Source of the DNA: Acidobacteriaceae bacterium
GTDB lineage: Bacteria; Acidobacteriota; Terriglobia; Terriglobales; SbA1
Assembly: GCA_003156615.1 (NCBI GenBank)
Contig: PMHI01000297.1
Location: 1 to 15,765 of the forward strand
Length of the DNA stretch: 15,765 bases
Direction of reading: 5' to 3'
In this document: positions 7,337 through 13,886 of the stretch, in pieces
Numbering within the stretch: position 1 is the stretch's first letter
Layout: every line of letters begins with the position of its first letter
The notes under the pieces: generated by a model
What the model saw: the letters and a program-made list of their open reading frames with translations, nothing else
Told to the model about the DNA's origin: nothing
Database searches by the model: none
Made by a program: the position numbers and the translations under genes

Positions 7337-7879
7337 ATGAATACTCTGAAGATGAGCCAAGCCGGATATGCAGCCTCAAGTCCAGAAGGCGCTGGCGATT
7401 CTCTGATTGACCGCGCGGCGCAGCACTCGTGGGAGGCTTCGGCGATAGCACGCGATGCGAGGGAACACACAACGAGATCAATGGAGACTTTCCCGGGGTT
7501 GCAGGCGCGGGCGAAGTCACAGTCTCTACGCGTGGCCATTAAAGTGAAGGGAAAGATACTCTTTGTCAATCTGCGCGACGTGGTTTCCGTTCAAGCTAAG
7601 GGTAAATGCGTGTGTCTCCAACGAAACGCGAGTTCCTATCTATTGCGTGAGTCTATTTCTGTGGTGGCAGAAAAGCTCGAAACCCATGGATTCATCCGCA
7701 TCCACCGATCTGTGCTCGTGAACACTTCGTTTGTAGAAGAAATCAGGCCGCTTTCGACGGGAGAATATTGCCTGCGAATCGAGGGGGGCAAGGAATATAC
7801 CGTCACCCGCACGTATAAGAGAAACCTCAAATCCCTTGCGCAATTCTGGATCGGCACAGGAGCGTTTTTCCCTGGTTAA
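7337..7879 (+). CDS. LytTR-domain DNA-binding protein without receiver domain
   Basis: The protein is 180 residues. Residues about 66-168 are a LytTR domain: LRVAIKVKGKILFVNLRDVVSVQAKGK, YLLRESISVVAEKL, the hallmark FIRIHRSVLVNTSFVEEIRPL, and the closing YTVTRTYKRNL. LytTR domains bind DNA as short direct repeats and usually follow a response-regulator receiver. Here the N-terminal 65 residues are polar, low in pattern and too short for a receiver, so this is a one-domain regulator. The start at 7337 is the first ATG in frame but lacks a good ribosome-binding site; ATG at 7352 or 7484 would also keep the domain intact. Its targets are unknown; no sensor kinase gene is nearby. Confidence 0.85.
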   Translation: MNTLKMSQAGYAASSPEGAGDSLIDRAAQHSWEASAIARDAREHTTRSMETFPGLQARAKSQSLRVAIKVKGKILFVNLRDVVSVQAKGKCVCLQRNASSYLLRESISVVAEKLETHGFIRIHRSVLVNTSFVEEIRPLSTGEYCLRIEGGKEYTVTRTYKRNLKSLAQFWIGTGAFFPG

Positions 7880-7937
7880 TCCCAGCCGCTTCGCTTGGTG
7901 CAGCCAAGTCTAGTATTGAACGCGGCGGGAAGAAGCG

Positions 7938-8089
7938 ATGAACGCCAAGAGATGTGCAGCAGTTGCTGCTTTGATCTTCGCCCTGATTGTTGTCTGTGCT
8001 GGCCCGGGACAACACAGCCGCAAGTTGGCAAAGATAAATACCCCAACATGTCTCCGTTGGACCAATACATGATGGAACGCGATGCCTAG
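7938..8089 (+). pseudogene. Decayed secreted-protein gene (frameshift, stop, truncated)
   Basis: An ATG at 7938 preceded by GGGAAGAAG encodes a clear signal peptide, MNAKRCAAVAALIFALIVVCAG. The frame then runs into nonsense, while the -1 frame takes over smoothly near 7998 as TTQPQVGKDKYPNMSPLDQYMMERDA before a TAG at 8087-8089. Adding one G to the CCCGGG near 7996-8001 joins the two parts into one reading frame. From memory, acidobacterial secreted proteins of unknown function carry MSP-x-DQYL...RDAEIALARSAAP; here the Glu codon after RDA is TAG, the next codons read I-V-L, and the match then stops. So the gene has lost one base, gained a stop and lost the rest of its length. The family name is unknown to me. 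An active short peptide from 7938 is possible but unlikely. Confidence 0.6.
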
Positions 8090-8140
8090 ATCGTCCTGCC
8101 TGTTTTCGTCAACAATGGAAGCATTCACCATTGCTACCTC

Positions 8141-9403
8141 TTACCGGTAAGGCGACACTTCGATGCGGAAGCGACTTGCGACTGCGCGACCACCTGTAAA
8201 CGCAGGAATGAACTTCCATTCCCTGGCCGCGTAAACCAGGTCGTTATCGGAAAAGCCCACGGTTTTGGCCGACCACACCTTTCCCGCAGCATCAATCACC
8301 AGTTCCACCATCTGCTCCGAGTGCATCAACGGCTGTTGAATGCCAGGGGGAGGTGGGCGGCGAAGCAAAATAGCCTGAGGGCGCGCGTCAACAAAAGGGA
8401 AGTGCCCCACATTCCCCTGCGGAGGCTCGGTTATGGCATCAAAAACATAGGCTTGTCTCTTGAAATGGAGCCGGGGCCCTCTCGCAGAAACGCCGTCGAT
8501 CTGCGAGCGGATGCCACGGGCCTGGGCACTCAAGATGGCCATACGGACACGGTCAGAATCCGCTGGTGGCCACATGTCGGTGAGAGCGCGCCACGCCTCT
8601 TGTTCGCGACCGCTGTAAAGGTAAGACCACACAATTTCGAGCACTTTAGTCTTTGTGATCCGCAGACGGTGCATCCGATCCAGGGTCAGGGATGAAGTGG
8701 CGGCTAACCTGCCATCACTGTACAGAAAGTCCTTCAAGTCTTGTGCATCAAGCTCAGCTCGCACCTTGGCGATTTGCTCGTCAAAGCGGGGTTGATACTC
8801 GGCACTTACATCCGTGAGCCGGTTTCGTTCGAATCGGAGCACCACGGTCGGCGCGAAGTCGAATTCCCCTGGAACGAACCCCTCGAAGCCACTGATCGCC
8901 CTGACATCGCCGGTCCATATTTCAACTCTGCCCTTCAAGTCTGTATCCGCAGCGCGAAAGAAATCGCCCCCTGAAATCGTGCGTAGCAATTGCGGCGGCT
9001 TTTGCAGAGAGTAAATGAGGTATGTCATATCCCAGTCGGCAGCGGACTTCTTCACCTGGAATGCAACCACTGGCGTCCCCAAACCCAAATCCGCGCCCAG
9101 CACATCAACGTCAAGCTGTGACATTTCCGTTGAAACGGGCAAGTCTCCTCCGTCCCAAGCGAGCGTCCCACTACACGACCGCATCGACAATCCGCCACTC
9201 TTGGCGGCACCTACAGTCACGCTTACTCCGCTGACGAACCTCGTCTCGAATGTCCCGTATCCATCATCGCAAACTACCTCCCGTGTCTGTCCTAAGCAGC
9301 TATTGAGGATTATGAAGACGAATGCGAACGGAAGAAGGCGATTCGACCAGGCGAGGTACAGAGGCGGTGCTCCGGTGTCGGTCATTGCCGTTGAGCGTAT
9401 CAC
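8141..9403 (-). CDS. Exported protein with TonB-C-like C-terminal domain
   Basis: The frame gives 420 residues from a GTG at 9403, or 414 from an ATG at 9385, which I prefer although neither has a clear ribosome-binding site. The N-terminus has a hydrophobic segment (LLPFAFVFIILNSCLGQ). It may be cut as an ordinary signal peptide after Gly, or as a lipoprotein at LNSC, though Asn at -2 is unusual. The middle (about 40-300) is unrecognised and rich in beta-like stretches, with several cysteines near the start. The last 80 or so residues resemble the TonB C-terminal fold seen in many acidobacterial exported proteins: PQAILLRRPPPPGIQQP, then VELVIDAAGKVWSAKTVG, AAREWKFIPAFTGGRAVASRF. It lacks the Pro-Lys spacer of true TonB, so it is probably not an energy transducer for the receptor at 1714-5301. 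Its function is unknown. Confidence 0.82.
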   Translation of the reverse strand: MIRSTAMTDTGAPPLYLAWSNRLLPFAFVFIILNSCLGQTREVVCDDGYGTFETRFVSGVSVTVGAAKSGGLSMRSCSGTLAWDGGDLPVSTEMSQLDVDVLGADLGLGTPVVAFQVKKSAADWDMTYLIYSLQKPPQLLRTISGGDFFRAADTDLKGRVEIWTGDVRAISGFEGFVPGEFDFAPTVVLRFERNRLTDVSAEYQPRFDEQIAKVRAELDAQDLKDFLYSDGRLAATSSLTLDRMHRLRITKTKVLEIVWSYLYSGREQEAWRALTDMWPPADSDRVRMAILSAQARGIRSQIDGVSARGPRLHFKRQAYVFDAITEPPQGNVGHFPFVDARPQAILLRRPPPPGIQQPLMHSEQMVELVIDAAGKVWSAKTVGFSDNDLVYAAREWKFIPAFTGGRAVASRFRIEVSPYR

Positions 9404-9476
9404 TTGACCGTCGCAAAATCTTAGACTGTGACTCCATCAGGCTCAGACTTATAGGCTACTCCGTTCGCAGCGGGTT

Positions 9477-9595
9477 CTACGGAAGCAGCGCGGCGGGCGG
9501 GAATAACAGAGGCCAGCAGAAGTTCTGGGAGAGAGGCGCGGTCGCGCTGCAAGTGGCGACGAGAATCGTGACCACAAACAACGAACCTTCTTCAT
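9477..9595 (-). pseudogene. Possible remnant of a secreted-protein gene start
   Basis: GGAGG (9603-9607 on the minus strand) stands 7 bases before an ATG at 9595 that opens as MKK. The -1 frame then reads LFVVTILVATCSATAPLSQNF, a signal-peptide-like run, before a TAG at 9477-9479. One missing base after the second Lys codon would join them. No homologue is recalled, and another frame here is also open for 50-odd codons, so this could be chance. Confidence 0.25.
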
Positions 9596-9654
9596 GAACC
9601 GGCCTCCGTATTGGCTGCGAAGAAAGGCTCTCGCCGGGTGGCGACTTTCACAAC

Positions 9655-10575
9655 TCAAAGAAACTCAACGATCGCGGCCATGGTCTCCTTGGGTCGCTCT
9701 TCCATCAGCCAATGGCCGCTACCTTCCAGTTCAATCACCTTGACATCGGTGGCAACGCGCTTCATCTGGGGTCCAAGGATCGCGGCGCTGGCCTTTTCGC
9801 CTGCGATGGATAAGACAGGCATCATCAAGTGAGTCTGAGCCATTTGCGCGAAGTCTTTTGCGGTGTCGGGCCACGTAGCAAAGTACGCCCACCCTGCTCT
9901 CATCCGCCCCGGACGCGAATAAGCAGCGACATAGGACGTGCGGTCTGCTTCTGAAAGCGAACGGGTGCCGTCGGCGGCCAAATCATTCCAGAAATAGGCG
10001 AAGTAAGTTTTCTCGCGGCCCTGGACTAAGGCTTCGGGCGTGGGACCGTGAAACCGAAAATGCCAAAAATCTGGGCTGTCATAGGCCAACTCCCATCCCG
10101 GTACTCCAGGCAGAAAGGCGTCCATCACGACGAGCTTTTCGACCTCGCCTGAGAACTGGGCTGCATAGGCGTATGCCACCATCAGACCGATGTCATGACC
10201 GACGACCCTCGCTTTGCTGATGCCGAGGGATTTCGCGAGCGCGTGGATGCGAATGGCTGCAGTTTTCATATCGAGGCCGTCTCGGGGAATGTCAGAATCG
10301 CCGATTCCCGGCAGGTCCGGGGCAATAACGGTGAACCCATCCGCGAGCTTCGGAATCAACGGCCTCCACATCCGCGAGGTTTGGGTGTAGCCATGGAGAA
10401 GGATTACGGCAGGCCCGTGGCCGGCTGTGAGGTAGTGAATCTTGATGCCATCGACCTCGCCGAATCGGGATTCGATCGTATCGGGGCCGGACTTGGTTTG
10501 GCTCATTGCTGCAACGGTCGCCGCCAAGAGCAAGCCGAGGAACACTCCTGTTTGTAATCTCAGATCGACCCTCAT
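9655..10575 (-). CDS. Exported alpha/beta hydrolase, epoxide-hydrolase-like
   Basis: The protein is 306 residues from the ATG at 10575. The open frame extends to 10755, but those 60 codons would overlap the TetR gene, and the ATG at 10575 starts exactly at a signal peptide (MRVDLRLQTGVFLGLLLAAT, cut near Ala-Met-Ser at 23-25). Visible are the oxyanion HG at 61-62 (LLHGYTQTSRMW), the nucleophile elbow GHDIG at 126-130 with Asp128 as nucleophile, and the catalytic-His motif GSGHWLMEERP at His288. An Asp nucleophile points to epoxide hydrolases or haloalkane dehalogenases rather than Ser esterases. The charge-relay acid is not certain; Glu260 in IAGE is a candidate. The lid at about 165-240 is rich in Tyr, Trp and Phe. 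It diverges from a TetR gene with a shared promoter-operator. Confidence 0.88.
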   Translation of the reverse strand: MRVDLRLQTGVFLGLLLAATVAAMSQTKSGPDTIESRFGEVDGIKIHYLTAGHGPAVILLHGYTQTSRMWRPLIPKLADGFTVIAPDLPGIGDSDIPRDGLDMKTAAIRIHALAKSLGISKARVVGHDIGLMVAYAYAAQFSGEVEKLVVMDAFLPGVPGWELAYDSPDFWHFRFHGPTPEALVQGREKTYFAYFWNDLAADGTRSLSEADRTSYVAAYSRPGRMRAGWAYFATWPDTAKDFAQMAQTHLMMPVLSIAGEKASAAILGPQMKRVATDVKVIELEGSGHWLMEERPKETMAAIVEFL

Positions 10576-10630
10576 TGATTTCCGTCCTGACGTAACGATC
10601 TTTCCGCGGAGCCATCGGTTCACGGCCCGC

Positions 10631-10661
10631 TTGGCTGATTCCAGACTATACAGTCTATAAT
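10631..10661 (+). promoter_or_regulatory. Probable promoter of the second TetR gene
   Basis: TATAAT at 10656-10661 is a perfect -10 box. The best -35 is TTGGCT at 10631-10636, with a long 19-base spacer. The start would be near 10668, giving a leader of about 38 bases. GGAAAGG at 10693-10699 is the ribosome-binding site of the TetR gene. Confidence 0.55.
10643..10656. promoter_or_regulatory. TetR-type operator between hydrolase and TetR genes
   Basis: AGACT-ATAC-AGTCT has perfect 5-bp inverted arms around a 4-bp spacer. It covers the whole -10 box of the hydrolase promoter and touches the first base of the TetR -10 box. It probably binds the TetR-family product of 10706-11299. Confidence 0.68.
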
Positions 10662-10673
10662 GAGGCCTGTCAA
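10645..10673 (-). promoter_or_regulatory. Sigma-70 promoter of the alpha/beta hydrolase gene
   Basis: On the minus strand TTGACA (10668-10673) is followed after exactly 17 bases by TATAGT (10645-10650), a near-consensus pair. Transcription would begin near 10638, giving a leader of about 60 bases before the ATG at 10575. The -10 box lies in the AGACT/AGTCT palindrome. Confidence 0.72.
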
Positions 10674-10705
10674 TCTCGCCCAGATGTAGACTGGAAAGGC
10701 CAGAT

Positions 10706-11299
10706 ATGGCCCGACCCAAGGAATTCGATCCCGAGCGCGCTTTAGCCAAAGCCATGAACCTTTTCTGGCGCCGGGGCTATGAAAACACCTCGCTGGAAAC
10801 GCTGATGAAGGAAATGGGGATCGCCAAACAGAGCCTCTATGACACGTTTGGTGATAAGCGCGCCTTGTACCTGAAGGCCATGGCACATTACCGGGACCAA
10901 ACCAATAGCCAGATGCAGAAGATGCTCAATGAGATTCCGTCCATCAGAGAGGGTTTCGCAAGACTTCTATACGGCCTTGCCGCCGAAACACGGGAACAAC
11001 ATGAACGGGGTTGCCTGTTGTTGAGCGCCAATCTGCAGCGTGACCCGAAGGACGCAGTCGTGAGGGATTTCTTGAGGGATAACCAGGCTAGAGTCGAAGC
11101 AATCTTTCTCCAGGCTCTCGCGAGAGCCCAAAAACAGAAGGAAGTGTCGCCTAAGGACGACGCTGCTGCTCTAGCACGCTTCTTTGTAGCCACTATTCAA
11201 GGCATGAGAGCAATGGCCCGGCTCAAGTCAGACAGGAAAGCGTTGGAACAGATCGCTCGAGTCGCGCTGGCCGTCTTCAACTCGTCGAATACCGCATAA
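10706..11299 (+). CDS. TetR/AcrR-family transcriptional regulator
   Basis: The protein is 197 residues; the ATG at 10706 follows GGAAAGG by 6 bases. It begins MARPKEFDPERAL, a very common start in this subfamily. The DNA-binding domain spans about 8-58 (KAMNLFWRRGYENTSLETLMKEMGIAKQSLYDTFGDKRALY). The C-terminal ligand domain has ERGCLLLSANLQRD near residues 99-112, where a Gly-Cys pair is typical of the group. It diverges from the alpha/beta hydrolase gene, and the palindrome at 10643-10656 sits on both promoters. It should therefore control itself and the hydrolase, probably as a repressor relieved by a substrate-like small molecule. The ligand is unknown. Confidence 0.92.
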   Translation: MARPKEFDPERALAKAMNLFWRRGYENTSLETLMKEMGIAKQSLYDTFGDKRALYLKAMAHYRDQTNSQMQKMLNEIPSIREGFARLLYGLAAETREQHERGCLLLSANLQRDPKDAVVRDFLRDNQARVEAIFLQALARAQKQKEVSPKDDAAALARFFVATIQGMRAMARLKSDRKALEQIARVALAVFNSSNTA

Positions 11300-11634
11300 T
11301 CTGAAGGAAAGGATTTGCCGGGAGCGACCATAACTCCTGCGAGCCGACGTAGGAGGATTGATGTGCGTTCTAGCATCGACCCCTACCCCGAGCAAAATCC
11401 CGCAACCGAGGGAGACTGGGCGACATCCAAACAAGTGCCGAAAAACGCGGAGCCGGATCGGTAAGCACGGCTCGCTGCGGATGCCAATCCGCAGTCTAGT
11501 CAGCTCTTGCATTAGCGGAGAAGGGACCCACGGCGGTAGCACTGGTGCCACGGCACTGCTGCCTGTCGTGTGGTGCGCCCGGTCTGAACCCCTGACAAAC
11601 CACGCGCTGGAACTTTCTATAAATGGAGATTGCG
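11300..11634. other. Non-coding stretch with three successive hairpins, 335 bp
   Basis: The stretch between the TetR gene and the broken VOC gene carries AGGAGG at 11351-11356 followed by an ATG at 11361, but that ORF has an unlikely composition and overlaps the VOC gene in another frame. Three inverted repeats follow one another at 11450-11473, 11475-11494 and 11535-11563. No gene is called. It may hold a structured leader or a decayed element. Confidence 0.5.
11450..11563. repeat. Cluster of three inverted repeats
   Basis: (i) GAGCCG (11450-11455) pairs with CGGCTC (11468-11473). (ii) CTGCGGAT (11475-11482) pairs with ATCCGCAG (11487-11494) around GCCA, a perfect 8-bp stem. (iii) GGTAGCA (11535-11541) pairs with TGCTGCC (11557-11563) with one G-T pair, enclosing GTGC/GCAC. 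Such density suggests a folded RNA, but no known riboswitch or tRNA signature is present. Confidence 0.5.
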
Positions 11635-11971
11635 ATGGCAACGATGAATCACACCAACCTCACCACCTACAACGTTCCGGCACTGACGGAGTTCTTCTGC
11701 TCGGTGTTTGGTTTTCAGCTAATAGAGAAGCGCGCCGATAAACTATCTGTGCTGCGGGATGCCGACGGTTTTCTGCTGTCACTGATGTATGACAAGCGCA
11801 TGACTCCAGAGCAGGGATATCCGGGAGTGTTTCACGTCGGTTTTCTTCAGCCCACGCAGCATGCTGTGGACCTCATGCACGACGAGTTGAGCGCTCGGAA
11901 CTATGTAGCGCCGAAGCCGGCGAAGCGTAACGGTGGAAGTCAGCACGATGAACATTGCCAAACCGGCTTAA
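11635..11971 (+). pseudogene. VOC-family (glyoxalase-like) gene with internal deletion and frameshift
   Basis: GGAG (11625-11628) precedes the ATG at 11635 by 6 bases. Residues 1-94 (MATMNHTNLTTYNVPALTEF, then SVFGFQLIEKRADKLSVLRD and VFHVGFLQPTQHAVDLMHDE) are a clear VOC metal-enzyme domain. After APKP the frame becomes nonsense and runs on to a stop at 12027. The next frame resumes at 11927 as VTVEVSTMNIAKPA and stops at 11969-11971; VTVEVST is the expected last strand of this fold. A segment of roughly 20 codons, which in relatives reads like GGPPSFGFYYKAPGG, is missing, and its length is not a multiple of three. The lost part normally includes a ligand-contact strand, so the product is probably inactive. 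The frame as it stands would give 130 residues with an unrelated tail. Confidence 0.75.
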
Positions 11972-11988
11972 CTGCACCCAAAGCGGAA

Positions 11989-12014
11989 CGGGTGAGAATC
12001 TGCATTCTCACCCG
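11989..12014. terminator. Strong hairpin between convergent genes
   Basis: CGGGTGAGAAT (11989-11999) and ATTCTCACCCG (12004-12014) form a perfect 11-bp stem with a 4-base loop. It lies 18 bases after the ancestral VOC stop (11971) and 48 bases before the stop of the convergent dehydrogenase gene. No T-run follows on either strand, so it is either an imperfect bidirectional terminator or an mRNA-end stabilising hairpin. Confidence 0.5.
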
Positions 12015-12062
12015 CCGCCTCGGCTGACGAGTCCTATCTCTTCTCCCGATTGCATTCAGGCC

Positions 12063-12983
12063 TTATGAAGCCTTCTGAGACAGAGCCTCGGTTGACGACG
12101 GCCTGAGTAGATCTGCAAGCTTCATGTTCCGTAGCAGCTCAGCACGAACACGGTCGGCAACACCATTGACGATTTCGGCGCCGTCGTTAGCAGGATCAAT
12201 GTGCACCCGGAACGGGCGAGTGCCGAAGGGCATATCAACAACCTTCACGATAGCTTTCGCGACTTCTGATACGTCACCGTCCACTGCCGCGGTCAACTCA
12301 AAGCCTTTCATGATCTCCTTTGCGAGATTGGCCGTCGGTCCAGACTCATATTCTTTCAGACGAGACTTGTCTTCCGGTGATCCCGCGTGGGCAAAGTGAT
12401 TCGTCCCCGAAGTGAACGCACCCGGAACGACGATCGTGGTTTCGATGTTCCATCGCGCAAGTTCCCCCGCAAAGCTGACAGCGAGTGCATCCATGCCAGC
12501 TTTGGCTGCAAAATATGGAGCCAGATATGGCGGGGTTCCTCCCCGAGTGCTGGTGCTGCCTACCCAAATCACCAAGCCCTTGCCCTGTTTCCGCAAAACC
12601 GGCAGGCCGGCACGGTTCACACGCTGTGTACTCAACACATTGACGTCGTAGAGCTCTGCAAGCTGCTCGGGTGTAAAAGCCTCGGTAGGGCCAAAGACCA
12701 TATGGCCCGCGTTGTGGATGATAACGTCGAGGCGTCCGTTCTGGCTTACGATCAATTGTATCGCCGCATCCACCGATTCCTGCGAAGCAACATCCAGTTC
12801 GACCGTCCGCAGGTCAACTTTGTTGTCGGCGGCGAATTGCTTCACCGACTCCACCTGCTTTATATTGCGCCCTGTGGTTTCTCGCATACTGGCATAGACG
12901 ATGTGGCCTGCTTTGGCTAGGGCACGGGCTGCCAGTGCCCCAAAACCGCTCGATGCTCCTGTGATTACGATTACTTGCTTCAT
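12063..12983 (-). CDS. Short-chain dehydrogenase/reductase (SDR)
   Basis: The protein is 306 residues from the ATG at 12983, preferred over the ATG at 12998 because AGGA lies 8 bases before it and the product then begins directly with the first beta strand. The cofactor motif TGASSGFG is at 8-15, NAG at 91-93, catalytic Ser near 143 (WVGSTSTRGG), and YxxxK as Tyr157-Lys161 (PYFAAKAG). After PGAF at 187-190 the C-terminal 110 residues are longer than in minimal SDRs. It should reduce or oxidise a carbonyl/alcohol with NAD(P); the substrate is unknown. It lies 62 bases after another SDR gene on the same strand, probably one transcript starting near 13777, opposite a LysR gene. Confidence 0.9.
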   Translation of the reverse strand: MKQVIVITGASSGFGALAARALAKAGHIVYASMRETTGRNIKQVESVKQFAADNKVDLRTVELDVASQESVDAAIQLIVSQNGRLDVIIHNAGHMVFGPTEAFTPEQLAELYDVNVLSTQRVNRAGLPVLRKQGKGLVIWVGSTSTRGGTPPYLAPYFAAKAGMDALAVSFAGELARWNIETTIVVPGAFTSGTNHFAHAGSPEDKSRLKEYESGPTANLAKEIMKGFELTAAVDGDVSEVAKAIVKVVDMPFGTRPFRVHIDPANDGAEIVNGVADRVRAELLRNMKLADLLRPSSTEALSQKAS

Positions 12984-13045
12984 CACGTTTTTCCTCATTT
13001 CATAATTTGTTTTCGGTTCGACTGTTTTCGGTCTTCTCGTCCGAT

Positions 13046-13777
13046 TTAAGCGAACCCGCCATTAGCACGCAGAACTTGAGAGTTTACCCAGCCACCGCCC
13101 GCACCAGCCAGGAAGGACACTACGTTGGCGATGTCGACTGGCTGACCTATACGCTCCAGCGGGGCCATCTTGCTGATCTCTGCGATTTGCTCTTCACTCT
13201 TGCCCTTTAGAAAGAGTTCGGTTGCAACGGGCCCAGGTGCAATGGCGTTAACCGTGATATTGCGTCCACGGAGTTCGTTCGCCAGCACATGGACCAAGCC
13301 TTCGACGCCCGCCTTGGACGCTATGTAGGGACCGTAAGAAGGAAAAGACTTAGCTAGTACGCTGCTTGAAAAGGCGATGATTCTGCCACCGGTGGTGAGG
13401 TGTTGGGCCGCTTGTGCCAGGACCAGGAACCCTCCCCGCAAATTCGTGGAGATTACCTTGTCAAACAGCTCCACGTCGCTTTTGCCGATAGGCGAAAGGG
13501 GCATAATTCCCGAGTTGTGAACGACCACATCAATGCCGCCGAACTTTTTCACGGTCTGTTCGAAGAGTTGCTCAACATCAGTCTGATCGGCGACATCTGC
13601 TTTGATCGCAAGTGCCTCTCCGCCTATATCTTTGATTTCCGCTACGACTTGTTCAGCCTCGCCTGCATTGCTGAGGTAGTTCACGACGACGGCGAAACCG
13701 TCCTGTGCCAGTCGCTTTGCTACGGCGCGCCCGATTCCACGCGACGCCCCCGTTACGATCGCTATCTTTTTCTTCAT
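13046..13777 (-). CDS. SDR-family oxidoreductase, 3-oxoacyl-ACP-reductase-like
   Basis: The protein is 243 residues, the usual length of classical SDRs. The open frame extends to 13894, but the ATG at 13777 has AAGGAGAAG upstream and starts right at the Rossmann strand (MKKKIAIVTGASRGIG). The cofactor motif TGASRGIG is at 9-16. The usual NNAG appears as HNSG at 87-90, which many members tolerate. Ser is near 138 (FSSSVLAKS) and the catalytic pair is Tyr151-Lys155 (YIASK). PGPVATELF follows at 181-189, and the end VNSQVLRANGGFA matches the family's closing region. It is likely an NADPH-dependent carbonyl reductase. It is first gene of a pair with 12063-12983 and diverges from the LysR gene, which probably controls it. 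Confidence 0.92.
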   Translation of the reverse strand: MKKKIAIVTGASRGIGRAVAKRLAQDGFAVVVNYLSNAGEAEQVVAEIKDIGGEALAIKADVADQTDVEQLFEQTVKKFGGIDVVVHNSGIMPLSPIGKSDVELFDKVISTNLRGGFLVLAQAAQHLTTGGRIIAFSSSVLAKSFPSYGPYIASKAGVEGLVHVLANELRGRNITVNAIAPGPVATELFLKGKSEEQIAEISKMAPLERIGQPVDIANVVSFLAGAGGGWVNSQVLRANGGFA

Positions 13778-13838
13778 GGTGTCTTCTCCTTTTAATTCCC
13801 GGCCGCCTCTCGATCGGATGCCGCCTACTGAAAGGAAT

Positions 13839-13873
13839 ATTGCACTTGCCAAGCAATTAATCCAATGCATAAT
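13839..13873 (+). promoter_or_regulatory. LysR/SDR shared control region with dyad
   Basis: ATTGC (13839-13843) and GCAAT (13853-13857) form a 5-bp dyad with a 9-bp spacer, similar in shape to LysR-type boxes though not the exact T-N11-A spacing. A LysR promoter fits as TTGCCA (13846-13851) and CATAAT (13868-13873), 16 bases apart, inside and next to the dyad. The start would be near 13880, leaving only a few bases before the ATG at 13887. Confidence 0.45.
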
Positions 13874-13886
13874 AGCTATATACTTT

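Noticed and set aside
9015..9407. 130-aa plus-strand ORF over the start of the TonB-C-like protein gene
   Set aside because: It is antisense to the real gene, low in pattern, and has no domain.
10576..10755. 60-codon N-terminal extension of the alpha/beta hydrolase
   Set aside because: It would overlap the TetR gene and its promoter, and places the signal peptide internally; the ATG at 10575 fits better.
11450..11494. tRNA-like appearance of the first two hairpins
   Set aside because: There is no T-arm consensus, no acceptor stem and no anticodon arm arrangement.
11358..11741. 127-aa plus-strand ORF with AGGAGG just before its ATG
   Set aside because: Its composition is Arg/Ser/Pro-rich without any domain, it runs through the hairpin cluster, and its last third overlaps the clear VOC coding region in another frame.
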